A stretch of 64,000 nucleotides of DNA. It comes from CAWELS01 sp964468205. Its GTDB lineage: Bacteria; Acidobacteriota; Terriglobia; Bryobacterales; Bryobacteraceae. The translations under genes were made by a program, and so were the position numbers. Within the stretch, counting starts at the first letter, position 1, and each line of letters begins with the position of its first letter. The DNA lies in the NCBI GenBank assembly GCA_964468205.1, contig CAYXVG010000027.1, positions 24,839 through 88,838 on the forward strand, in the 5' to 3' direction. Below, piece after piece: positions 34,865 to 42,016 of this stretch. A model generated the notes under the pieces. That model was not told the DNA's origin. It saw nothing but the letters and a program-made list of their open reading frames with translations, and did not search any database.

Positions 34865-36295
34865 ATGACTACCAGAACAAAAGTTCTGCAGACGGGGCTG
34901 GTTCTGCTGGCGCTTTGTGGATGCGGGCGGCAGACTGAGGCCCGGCCCAACATCCTCTACATCATGACGGACGATCATGCGGCTCACATGATGTCGATCT
35001 ACGGCAGCCGTGTTGCCTCCACTCCAAACCTCGACCGGATTGGCCAGGAAGGGATGCGTTTCGTGAACGCCTTCTGCACCAACTCCCTCTGCGCCCCGAG
35101 CCGGGCGACATTGCTAACGGGCAAGTACAGCCACGCGAACGGCCAGCGCACCAACATGGAGACGTTCGACGCGAGCCAGCAGACGTTTCCCAAGCTGCTC
35201 CGGGAAGCGGGCTACCAGACGGCGCTCGTAGGCAAGTGGCACCTGAAGAGCGAGCCCACCGGGTTCGACTACTGGAACATCCTGCCCGGCCAGGGCGATT
35301 ATCACAACCCGGCCCTTATCGAGATGGGTGAGGAGAAGCGGCACAGCGGTTATGTCACGGACATCATCACGGATCAGGCCATTGCCTGGCTGGAGCGGCG
35401 AGACAAGGAGAAACCGTTCCTGCTGCTCTACCACCACAAGGCTCCGCACGCGCGCTGGATTCCCGATGAGAAACATATCCAGATGTTCGAGGGCGCGGAG
35501 ATTGCCGAGCCCGAAACGTTCGACGACGATCTCGCCGGCCGCGCGCGCCCCATTCAGGAGGCGCGGAACCTCCTCTGGCCGAACCTGCGTGACCGCTTCG
35601 CGCAATGGGGAGAATACGGCAAGAGCGTGCCGGAGGGACTCGAAGGCGAGGCCGGCAAGAAGGCGATCTACCAGCGGTATGTGAAGGACTACATGCGCGT
35701 GGTCGCCTCGGTGGATGACAACGTAGGCAGGGTGCTCGACTACCTGGACGACAACGGGCTGACCGAGGACACGATCGTCGTCTATACCACCGACAACGGC
35801 ATGTTCGTGGGGGATCACGGGATGTTCGACAAGCGGTGGATGTACGAGGAGGCATTGCGGGTACCCCTGCTGGTCCGCTATCCCCGGGCCATCCAGGCAG
35901 GCACGGTAACCGAGGCGTTTGCATTGAACGTCGACTACGCACCCACCCTGCTGGACTTCGGCGGAGCCGGCATCCCCGAGGACATGCAGGGCCGCAGCCT
36001 GCGGCCGATTCTGGAAGGGAAACTGCCGCCGGATTGGCGGGAGTCATTCTATTACCACTACTACGAGTACCCTGGACCGCATAATGTACGGAAGCATTAC
36101 GGAGTCCGCACGGCGGAGTTCAAGCTCATCCACTACTATGGCGACGTCGATTCGAGGGAGTTGGTTGACCTGGGGAAAGACCCTTTGGAATATCGGAACG
36201 TCCACGGCGATCCTGCCTATGCCGGAACGGTGGGGGAGTTGACGGCTGAATTGAATCGCTTGCGGGAAGAACTGGGGGTGAGCGGGGAGGAATGA
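34865..36295 (+). CDS. exported sulfatase (formylglycine type)
   Basis: A 476-residue sulfatase with a lipoprotein-like leader (LVLLALCGCG). The activation motif CAPSR is at C76-R80, where Cys becomes formylglycine, and TDDHAAHMM supplies metal-binding Asp residues near 36-37. Further metal/substrate motifs are GKWHLKS, YHHKAPHARW and TTDNGMFVGDHGM. It hydrolyses sulfate esters, probably on polysaccharides, as in Planctomycete and Acidobacterial glycan loci. It is divergent from the hydrolase/WG pair across about 220 bases. A separate maturase (FGE or radical-SAM) is not in this window. The C-terminal half is complete. Confidence 0.93.
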   Translation: MTTRTKVLQTGLVLLALCGCGRQTEARPNILYIMTDDHAAHMMSIYGSRVASTPNLDRIGQEGMRFVNAFCTNSLCAPSRATLLTGKYSHANGQRTNMETFDASQQTFPKLLREAGYQTALVGKWHLKSEPTGFDYWNILPGQGDYHNPALIEMGEEKRHSGYVTDIITDQAIAWLERRDKEKPFLLLYHHKAPHARWIPDEKHIQMFEGAEIAEPETFDDDLAGRARPIQEARNLLWPNLRDRFAQWGEYGKSVPEGLEGEAGKKAIYQRYVKDYMRVVASVDDNVGRVLDYLDDNGLTEDTIVVYTTDNGMFVGDHGMFDKRWMYEEALRVPLLVRYPRAIQAGTVTEAFALNVDYAPTLLDFGGAGIPEDMQGRSLRPILEGKLPPDWRESFYYHYYEYPGPHNVRKHYGVRTAEFKLIHYYGDVDSRELVDLGKDPLEYRNVHGDPAYAGTVGELTAELNRLREELGVSGEE

Positions 36296-36341
36296 ACTCA
36301 GCCTAAGCCGCGCGGCCGCCTGGACGGGGCAATCCGCGGCG

Positions 36342-37328
36342 CTATTTCAACATGCCTTTCAGAATCACGTCCACGGCGGCCTCTTCGTCGAGGCCGCGCG
36401 CCATCAGCGTTTCGAGTTCCTTATTGCTGATTCTGCCAATCGCGGCTTCGTGAGTGACCTGCGCCTGCTCGTTGCGCACAATCACTTCCGGAATGTTCTC
36501 GGCGATGGCTTTGCCACGCACCACCTCGGCGCAATCCATGTGTCCCCGCGCGCCGGCCGCGTTACCTTCGATGCGGGTGTAGACCCTGGTTCTCGCTTGG
36601 TCGCGCGCGGCGAGCCGGGTCTTAGTCATGCCGTGCGACCGGGCGCCGTTCAGGCGGATCACCTCCGAGACGAGCACCTCGTCCGTGGCGCGTCCATACG
36701 CCTTCGCGTCGAGCTCGACCAGAGCCCCCTCGCTGGCATCCACTTCGTACTTCGTTTCCAAGCGCCCGACGCGTCCGCGCACAAGGTTGAAAGAGCTCAG
36801 GTACTGAGCCCCCTCCTCAAGGCGAACGGCTCCATGCGGCAACACCTCGGTCCCTCCGTGATCTCCGTGAAAATGTGTCTCGGCGTATTGAAGATGCGCG
36901 CCGGGCCCGAGATGAATACGGGCATCCATCTTGTGCACCACTTTGCGGGCATTCGGAAATGTGCAATGGGCGATGAACCGCGCGCTGGCTTCTTCGCCCA
37001 GTTCATATTCGATGTCGATCGACTGCGCTCCCTCGGCTCCCAGCAGGCCGATGCAGAAGTGAACCGGCTGATCCAGCTTCACGCCGGACTCGATGGAGAT
37101 CCGGGCGCGGATCCCATCCTGGATTTCTTCCGTGTCGAGGTGAAGACCGGGAAGCTCGCTCTTGCCCAACACCTTGTGAGAACTGACGGCGAGATGCGGC
37201 GAGGAGGGCTGTTGGAGGATCTGCAAGGAACCTCCCGCCTGCTCGTAAGCCTGGAGCAATTCGCCATACCCGCCATTCCGTCCTGGCGCCGGCCGGTGTT
37301 TTCGAGCATTGGGTTTCGGATTTGTCAT
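36342..37328 (-). CDS. SufB/SufD-family Fe-S assembly scaffold (minimal type)
   Basis: A 328-residue SufB/SufD-family protein: the beta-helix core carries HLGPGAHLQYAETHFHGD, EVDASEGALVELDAKAYG, GNAAGARGHMDCAEVV, and the C-terminus has HEAAIGRISNKELETLMARGL, the conserved His/Glu end of the family. It is much shorter than SufB (about 480) and lacks its N-terminal extension. Its ATG overlaps the sufC stop by 4 bases (order sufC then this gene). A SufC/SufB-like pair without SufS, SufU or SufE matches the recently described two-component minimal SUF-like systems (SMS) known mainly from archaea. Function: build or transfer [Fe-S] clusters. Confidence 0.82.
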   Translation of the reverse strand: MTNPKPNARKHRPAPGRNGGYGELLQAYEQAGGSLQILQQPSSPHLAVSSHKVLGKSELPGLHLDTEEIQDGIRARISIESGVKLDQPVHFCIGLLGAEGAQSIDIEYELGEEASARFIAHCTFPNARKVVHKMDARIHLGPGAHLQYAETHFHGDHGGTEVLPHGAVRLEEGAQYLSSFNLVRGRVGRLETKYEVDASEGALVELDAKAYGRATDEVLVSEVIRLNGARSHGMTKTRLAARDQARTRVYTRIEGNAAGARGHMDCAEVVRGKAIAENIPEVIVRNEQAQVTHEAAIGRISNKELETLMARGLDEEAAVDVILKGMLK

Positions 37329-38098
37329 CGTTGCTCATCTCCGTACTGGCCAACCGCTTCCGCCGGCCACGGCTGATCTCCCATGCGGGAAACATGCGGA
37401 ATGCAGCGCCGCTTGAAACCCGAACAGACGCGCTCGGGGTCGCCCGTCTGAATGAGTCCGCCCTGGCACATCAGGGAGGCGCGGTCGGCGACGTCGCCCA
37501 TATCGTCACGGTGCGTGATAAGAAGCACTGCCATTCCCTCGCGCGTCATCCGATGGATGAGCTGCTTCACCCAGCGCACCCCGTGCACGTCAATGCCGGA
37601 GTCCGGCTCATCGAGAATCACCAGATGCGGGTGCATCAGGTATACGGCCGCCAACTCGATTCGCTTTCGTTCTCCACCGCTGAGTTCTTTGCTGACGGTG
37701 CGGTGCATGTAGGCGGCCGGCGAAAGCGATACGGCGTTAAGCGCTTCGACGACCTCATCATGGGACGCCTCCGGCCGGGACAGCGTAAGGTAGTCCGCCA
37801 CGGCAATCCCCTCGAAGCGGGCAGGTTCCTGCCAGGCCAAGGTGAGTCCCCTGCGGGCGCGTTCCTCGATGCTTGCATTCGTGATGTCTTCGCCGTTGAA
37901 GATCACCACGCCGCCGTCTGGCTCGTAGCCGGCGCAGCCCATCAATGTGTAGGCCAGACTCGATTTGCCGGAACCGTTTGGTCCGAGCAGGATATGCGTC
38001 TCCCGCTTGAAGACCACCAGATTCACGTCCTGCAGGATGAAGGTTCCCCGCCGTTTCAGCGTAAGGCCCAAGGTTTCCAGCAGAACGTCATTACTCAT
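37325..38098 (-). CDS. sufC: SufC-like ATPase of Fe-S cluster assembly
   Basis: A 257-residue ABC-type ATPase: Walker A GPNGSGKS (39-46), Q-loop region, signature SGGERKRIEL near 146, Walker B LVILDEPDSGID near 167-178 and switch His in LLITHRDD. These are the hallmarks of SufC, which drives conformational change in the SufB scaffold. Its ATG overlaps the YtxH gene stop (ATGA), and its end overlaps the SufB-like gene, making a three-gene unit. No cysteine desulfurase is found nearby, so sulfur supply must come from elsewhere. Confidence 0.9.
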   Translation of the reverse strand: MSNDVLLETLGLTLKRRGTFILQDVNLVVFKRETHILLGPNGSGKSSLAYTLMGCAGYEPDGGVVIFNGEDITNASIEERARRGLTLAWQEPARFEGIAVADYLTLSRPEASHDEVVEALNAVSLSPAAYMHRTVSKELSGGERKRIELAAVYLMHPHLVILDEPDSGIDVHGVRWVKQLIHRMTREGMAVLLITHRDDMGDVADRASLMCQGGLIQTGDPERVCSGFKRRCIPHVSRMGDQPWPAEAVGQYGDEQR

Positions 38099-38343
38099 GA
38101 TTTGGCCGCGGCCGCCGCGCGCTGGGTGGTGCGTTTGCGTCCCTCCTCGATCAACTCTTCGCCTCTTTGCACGAGTTCCTCTCCGACTTCAGCGAAGTAT
38201 TCCTGCGCGTCTTCGACGTTGCGAACGATCTTGCGGCGGGTTTGGCGCCCACTTCGCGGGGCCAGCAGTAGCGCTGTGGCTGTTCCGGCCGTGAATCCGG
38301 CCATGATCGCTAGCACGTTCCTCATGACAACTCCATCTTTCAT
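38095..38343 (-). CDS. YtxH-domain membrane protein
   Basis: An 82-residue protein with a single N-terminal membrane helix (VLAIMAGFTAGTATALLLAP), followed by SGRQTRRKIVRNVEDAQEYF and a charged coiled-coil (ELVQRGEELIEEGRKR). This is the YtxH layout, known from stress-induced Gram-positive and acidobacterial proteins. The start at 38343 follows GGGAGGAAC; an internal ATG at 38325 is also possible. It is coupled to the sufC gene by a 4-base overlap, so the Fe-S pair may be co-expressed with this stress protein. Confidence 0.78.
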   Translation of the reverse strand: MKDGVVMRNVLAIMAGFTAGTATALLLAPRSGRQTRRKIVRNVEDAQEYFAEVGEELVQRGEELIEEGRKRTTQRAAAAAKS

Positions 38344-38446
38344 AATGTTCCTCCCCAGAGATGATTCATGAGACCGGCAATACGTTTCCTGGCCGGCGCT
38401 TGGCCGCAAGAGAACTGACTTGCACAGCCCTAAGTCCTGGCGGTGC

Positions 38447-39601
38447 TTACCCGGAAATCTCCGGAAGCGTGACGTTGGTTCCCTTCACCCTGGTTTTGCC
38501 GGTTTCAAGCAAGGACTTGAGCCGCACGAAGTCGTCATCCATTTCGTGTTTTGGGTCGGCCCCCAGGATCGAAGCAACGGTATGGCCGATCATCCCAGCC
38601 GGAGGCGCGTAAGCCATACGAACCGTAATCCGCGTGCTGTCGCCGGGGCCCGGGTCAAAGCGAATCGAGCCACGGCTAACGATCCGCGCATCGGGCAAAC
38701 TCGTCCATTCCAACAGCTTGTCGGGAATCAGTTTGGTGACCTTCCCGTCCCACGCCACGGGCACTCCGGCTGGACCTTCCGCCACCCAGTGATATTTCCT
38801 GTCACCCAAGTCGCGCACCTCGCGCAGGTGAGCCATGAATCGAGGCAGATTCGTGAAGTCGGTTAGAAACGCGAAAACCTGCTTCACCGGGGCGTCGACG
38901 TGGATTGTCTTCTGGATATCGACCGAGGGATCGTCGTCGAGGCCCGCCACGCGCTTCAGATTCCTATTGAAAACCGCCCGCGCCAGGAGGGCTGTCCCTG
39001 TCAGCCTCGCGGCCCTGGCCGCGACGCCTGGTTTCGACAGTCCGAAGACGGCGAGGGCGCCTCCCCCGAACCCGGCCAGCACCCGGAGCGCGGGAGTCCA
39101 TCCTTCCCGTCCCGGCCGCGCTCGTCCATTGCCCTGCAGGCCGGGTACTCCATCGGAGCTTTCATGCACCCGAATCTCATTCTTGACGTGGCGAACTCCT
39201 GGCGTCAGCCTAATCGCGGAGAGCGACTCTCCCACCTCTTCGGCGAGCACATCTCCCTTCAATGTCACCACGCCGCGGTTGGCGGTCACTTCAATCGCAT
39301 GGGGATGCCTGACATGATGCCCCATACGGGACCGCACGCGGGATTCAAGTACGGAATCGTCAACATCTTCGTCGCGCGTGAATACGCTCCCCACGCCCTT
39401 TCGCACTTCCGTCACCAGGCCGGTGACGCGGTTGTCCATGTCACGTCCGGCCTTGTCGAGCTCACGCTGGAACTCGCGTCTCGCGCTGGCCGTCTTGTCA
39501 CGGACTACGGCACGCCTCCGTCTTCCCCTGCTTCGATCGAAGAAGTACATCAAGCCGGCTCCTAGACCGGCGCTACCGAGCATGGTGATGGTTCTCGTCA
39601 T
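38447..39601 (-). CDS. BON-SRPBCC fusion protein with membrane anchor
   Basis: A 384-residue protein. The N-terminus has a short hydrophobic/glycine segment (TITMLGSAGLGAGLMYFFDRSRGRRRR) that can anchor in the membrane. A BON domain follows (about 75-150: DDSVLESRVRSRMGHHV, EVTANRGVVTLKGDVLAEEVG, VRHVKNEIRVHES). After a hydrophobic middle, the C-terminal 150 residues are a SRPBCC/polyketide-cyclase-like domain (IQKTIHVDAPVKQVFAFLTDF, WVAEGPAGVPVAWDGKVT, RITVRMAYAP), a hydrophobic pocket that binds lipid-like ligands. BON binds phospholipid surfaces, so the protein may act at the membrane under stress. ATG 39601 follows AAGGAG; other starts are possible. Confidence 0.82.
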   Translation of the reverse strand: MTRTITMLGSAGLGAGLMYFFDRSRGRRRRAVVRDKTASARREFQRELDKAGRDMDNRVTGLVTEVRKGVGSVFTRDEDVDDSVLESRVRSRMGHHVRHPHAIEVTANRGVVTLKGDVLAEEVGESLSAIRLTPGVRHVKNEIRVHESSDGVPGLQGNGRARPGREGWTPALRVLAGFGGGALAVFGLSKPGVAARAARLTGTALLARAVFNRNLKRVAGLDDDPSVDIQKTIHVDAPVKQVFAFLTDFTNLPRFMAHLREVRDLGDRKYHWVAEGPAGVPVAWDGKVTKLIPDKLLEWTSLPDARIVSRGSIRFDPGPGDSTRITVRMAYAPPAGMIGHTVASILGADPKHEMDDDFVRLKSLLETGKTRVKGTNVTLPEISG

Positions 39602-39627
39602 CGTCGATTTCTCCTTGCGCATTTGCT

Positions 39628-40254
39628 TCAGTCTTCCCATCCGAGGGGAGGTTCCATAGCCGCCTCACCCTCTTTCGGGGCACGAACTCCGGGTTTGTCC
39701 ACGATCCGCACGGTGCTGGCCTGCGGTCCATATTCCCCTTCCTGCTCATGCTCGAAGAAATTGACCCCAACGCCCACAACCATCCGGTCAAAGCCGTTCT
39801 CGAGGACACTATTGCGGTGAAAATAGACCTGCCGGCCGCTCTGATCACGAAGAAAGCCGAACCCCTTGTCCTTGAAGATGCGGACAACCACGCCTTCAAG
39901 CTGCTGCTCGGGTCTTGTCTTGACCTCGCCCCTCTGCTTTTCCACAAGCTCCTTCAACTGCCGCTCGGCGGCGTCAAAGGCGCGCCGGACCACCTGGTTC
40001 AAGTCGTGTTGCTCCTCCCGCTGCCCTGGATCGCGGCTCACGACAAGCTCGTGGCCAGGCGGAACCGTCAAGTCGATGCGAACATGGTAGGCGTCCCCTG
40101 TCTGCCGCCGCCGTGACTCCTTTTCCACCGTCACCCTGCAACTGGAGATATAGTCACAGATGCGCTCCAGCTTTTCGGCTTTTCGGCGAACCAGTTTCTC
40201 TACCTGCTCGTCTTGCGGCATGTCACGGAACGAGATTTCAGCCGGGACTTTCAT
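39628..40254 (-). CDS. ribosome hibernation factor fused to a cold-shock domain (HPF-CSD)
   Basis: A 208-residue protein. Residues about 1-115 match the HPF/RaiA fold (EISFRDMPQDEQVEKLVRRKAEKL, YHVRIDLTVPPGHELVV, QVVRRAFDAAERQLKEL), which binds the 30S decoding site and stops translation. Residues about 125-180 are a cold-shock S1-like RNA-binding domain (GVVVRIFKDKGFGFLRD, VYFHRNSVLENGFDRM). This fusion is known in several phyla as a stress-linked hibernation factor. ATG 40254 (MKVPAEISF) follows GAGAGGAG and is preferred to the upstream ATG. It forms a same-strand cluster with BON-SRPBCC, 26 bases downstream. Confidence 0.88.
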   Translation of the reverse strand: MKVPAEISFRDMPQDEQVEKLVRRKAEKLERICDYISSCRVTVEKESRRRQTGDAYHVRIDLTVPPGHELVVSRDPGQREEQHDLNQVVRRAFDAAERQLKELVEKQRGEVKTRPEQQLEGVVVRIFKDKGFGFLRDQSGRQVYFHRNSVLENGFDRMVVGVGVNFFEHEQEGEYGPQASTVRIVDKPGVRAPKEGEAAMEPPLGWED

Positions 40255-40375
40255 ATGTGCGGCTCCTCTCTGAAACTCAGCCATTCAGGCCTCTCCTGAG
40301 TGACAAATAGCGGTCTGGATCGTTTCAGCCGAACCCCATCTCCCGCGGCCGAATTCCGAGGCGGCAAGCAGCGTT

Positions 40376-40696
40376 TTATTCTTCCGCGCGCCGTTGCTTT
40401 TCATCGGCCGCGTGAACATTGACGATCTTCGACTCGTCGCCGGCCTCGACAAGGCGGTCCCGGTATTCCACTAACTCGAAATCCGGCCATTTGAGACGCG
40501 CGGCGGCGAAAGCCGACTGGATGTCGGGAGCCGAAAGGTCGGAGGAAGTGCCGTCTTCGTGATACCAGCGATAGACCTCGTCGGCATCCAGGTAGAGCAG
40601 AAGCAGGTCCGGCTCACCGGTGCCTCCGGCTTCAGCAGGATCGGGGCCTGTAATATTGCCCCGGGCAATCACATTCTCTGTCAGGTGTTCTGGCAT
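40376..40696 (-). CDS. hypothetical protein (106 aa)
   Basis: A 106-residue soluble protein with an acidic, aromatic core (DLLLLYLDADEVYRWYHEDG, ARLKWPDFELVEYRDRL) and a charged tail (EKQRRAEE). The codon pattern and the position inside a same-strand stress cluster support a real gene. No domain is recognised. A 25-base gap separates it from the DUF47 gene upstream on the strand, which suggests co-transcription. Confidence 0.55.
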   Translation of the reverse strand: MPEHLTENVIARGNITGPDPAEAGGTGEPDLLLLYLDADEVYRWYHEDGTSSDLSAPDIQSAFAAARLKWPDFELVEYRDRLVEAGDESKIVNVHAADEKQRRAEE

Positions 40697-40721
40697 CTCA
40701 AATTAGTTGCCGGCTTGGCCG

Positions 40722-41357
40722 TCAACCACCGCTATCGAGCTGGATATCCTCGATCGTCCTGGCGGCGTTGTCAAATGAGCTGACCGTCCGGTCGAGTAGT
40801 TCGTAAACGATATGGAGCTTCATTAGCTCGACGGGAGAGTGTCCGGACTTGAAGAGTCCGGTCATCCCCTGCAGGAGAGCGTCCCGGGCATCGGCCTGAA
40901 GAGCGTGAATCCTCGCGACGGCGCCGGCGACGTCCTCATTATTCTCCATGCCCTGCACCACTTCCCGAAGCGAGTTCCCGCATGATTCGACAATCCCGGC
41001 CATGGTGGCCGCCGAGGCGGGGAACCCGATCAGATCGAAGGCCAAGACGCGAATGGCGAGCGAAGTCAGGTTGTCGAGGATTTCGTCAAGCCGCCAGAAG
41101 AGACGGTACAGCTCTTCCCGGCTTAACTCCGCAGCGCCCGATGGACCATCGTCCAGGTCCTTCAGCGCCGTCCGAAAGACCTCGCGGACTTTGTCCCGGC
41201 TCCCGCATTTCAACCGGAGTATCTCTTCCATGGAACTGGTCGCCGCGCTGCCATCGCTCGACACTCCCCCTTTTGCCAGCCGGGCGGCTTGCACAATGCA
41301 ATCTACATGCTCCCGCAAGCTCTGCGGGAGTTGGGATTTCGGCTGAGTTTCCGCCAT
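40722..41357 (-). CDS. DUF47/PhoU-like helical protein
   Basis: A 211-residue all-helical protein (ELSREELYRLFWRLDEILDNLT, GNSLREVVQGMENNEDVAGAV, KLHIVYELLDRTVSSFDNAART) with the pattern of DUF47/PhoU-like proteins, which partner with phosphate (Pit) or metal transporters. ATG 41357 is chosen because it starts MAETQPKSQLPQSL. It is divergent from a ZIP-like transporter gene only 84 bases away; such pairs usually work together in metal or phosphate traffic. It is moderately confident because helical families are hard to separate by eye. Confidence 0.7.
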   Translation of the reverse strand: MAETQPKSQLPQSLREHVDCIVQAARLAKGGVSSDGSAATSSMEEILRLKCGSRDKVREVFRTALKDLDDGPSGAAELSREELYRLFWRLDEILDNLTSLAIRVLAFDLIGFPASAATMAGIVESCGNSLREVVQGMENNEDVAGAVARIHALQADARDALLQGMTGLFKSGHSPVELMKLHIVYELLDRTVSSFDNAARTIEDIQLDSGG

Positions 41358-41440
41358 ATTTGCGAACCAAGTCCTTCTTCGCAACGCCCCACTCAGGGTC
41401 GAAGCGAGTCGTTAACGCTCAGCGCGAAGCGAGCGCTCGT

Positions 41441-41618
41441 ATGGATGACGCCACGACATTCGATGTGTTTCAGCGGGAGGAAAATTGTGGGCCGCTGCTG
41501 CGGAAACGTCCTCCGGACGGACCGGTCAACCTGAAGAAGTCATTAGAGATGATCCACAACCTCGGGCACAATATTGCGGTTGCGATTGCCATTCATAACA
41601 TTCCGGAAGGCCTGGCGG
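41441..41618 (+). pseudogene. ZIP-family metal transporter, 5' fragment before the assembly gap
   Basis: From ATG 41441 the plus frame gives 59 residues ending IAVAIAIHNIPEGLA, the HNxPEGxA core of ZIP zinc/iron permeases (TM4, with the metal-binding His). The frame then enters the 100-N gap. The N-terminal 30 residues (DDATTFDVFQREENCG) contain none of the first three membrane helices found in ZIP proteins of 240-260 residues, so this gene is N-terminally truncated or the region is misassembled. It should be merged with the fragment at 41719-41921 only after the gap is closed. Confidence 0.6.
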
Positions 41619-41718
41619 NNNNNNNNNNNNNNNNNNNNNNNNNNNNNNNNNNNNNNNNNNNNNNNNNNNNNNNNNNNNNNNNNNNNNNNNNNNNNNNNNN
41701 NNNNNNNNNNNNNNNNNN
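41619..41718. other. assembly gap of exactly 100 N
   Basis: A run of 100 N, the conventional placeholder for an unknown scaffold gap. The two flanks belong to one ZIP-family transporter but are in different reading frames across it, so the length is not literal. The flanks share TGGCGG at their ends, a possible overlap. Family comparison suggests roughly 25-30 residues (about 80-90 bases) are missing. Confidence 0.98.
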
Positions 41719-41921
41719 TGGCGGCTGTCCTCGCAAGCATCGTCACCTGGTTCTTCCGGCCATTGATGATTCCGATGTTGGGATTTGCGGCCGGGGCCAT
41801 GATATTCCTCGTGCTATTTGAGCTGATTCCCGATTCACTCGAGACGACAAGCCGGTCCAGAATCTCCTGGGCGTTTCTGTTCGGCTTCAGCCTGATGGCG
41901 CTGGCGCAGGTGTTTCTGTAA
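41719..41921 (+). CDS. ZIP-family metal transporter, C-terminal fragment after the gap
   Basis: The 66 residues after the gap match a ZIP C-terminal half: a membrane helix AAVLASIVTWFFRPLMIPML, then GFAAGAMIFLVLFELIPDSLE, which is the HELIP-like TM5 element with a metal-binding acidic residue, and a last helix ISWAFLFGFSLMALAQVFL. ZIP proteins import Zn2+, Fe2+ or other divalent metals. The piece is partial because its start lies in the gap. It is divergent from a DUF47 gene, a common partner. The frame is incompatible with the 5' fragment only because the N count is arbitrary. Confidence 0.72.
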
Positions 41922-42016
41922 GTGGCCGCGGTTGAAACGCCAAATCGAGAGAGTAATCACCTCTCAAGACAGTGATACACCACGGTAACGGCATCCGGAA
42001 CGGCGCAGAGATAGCC

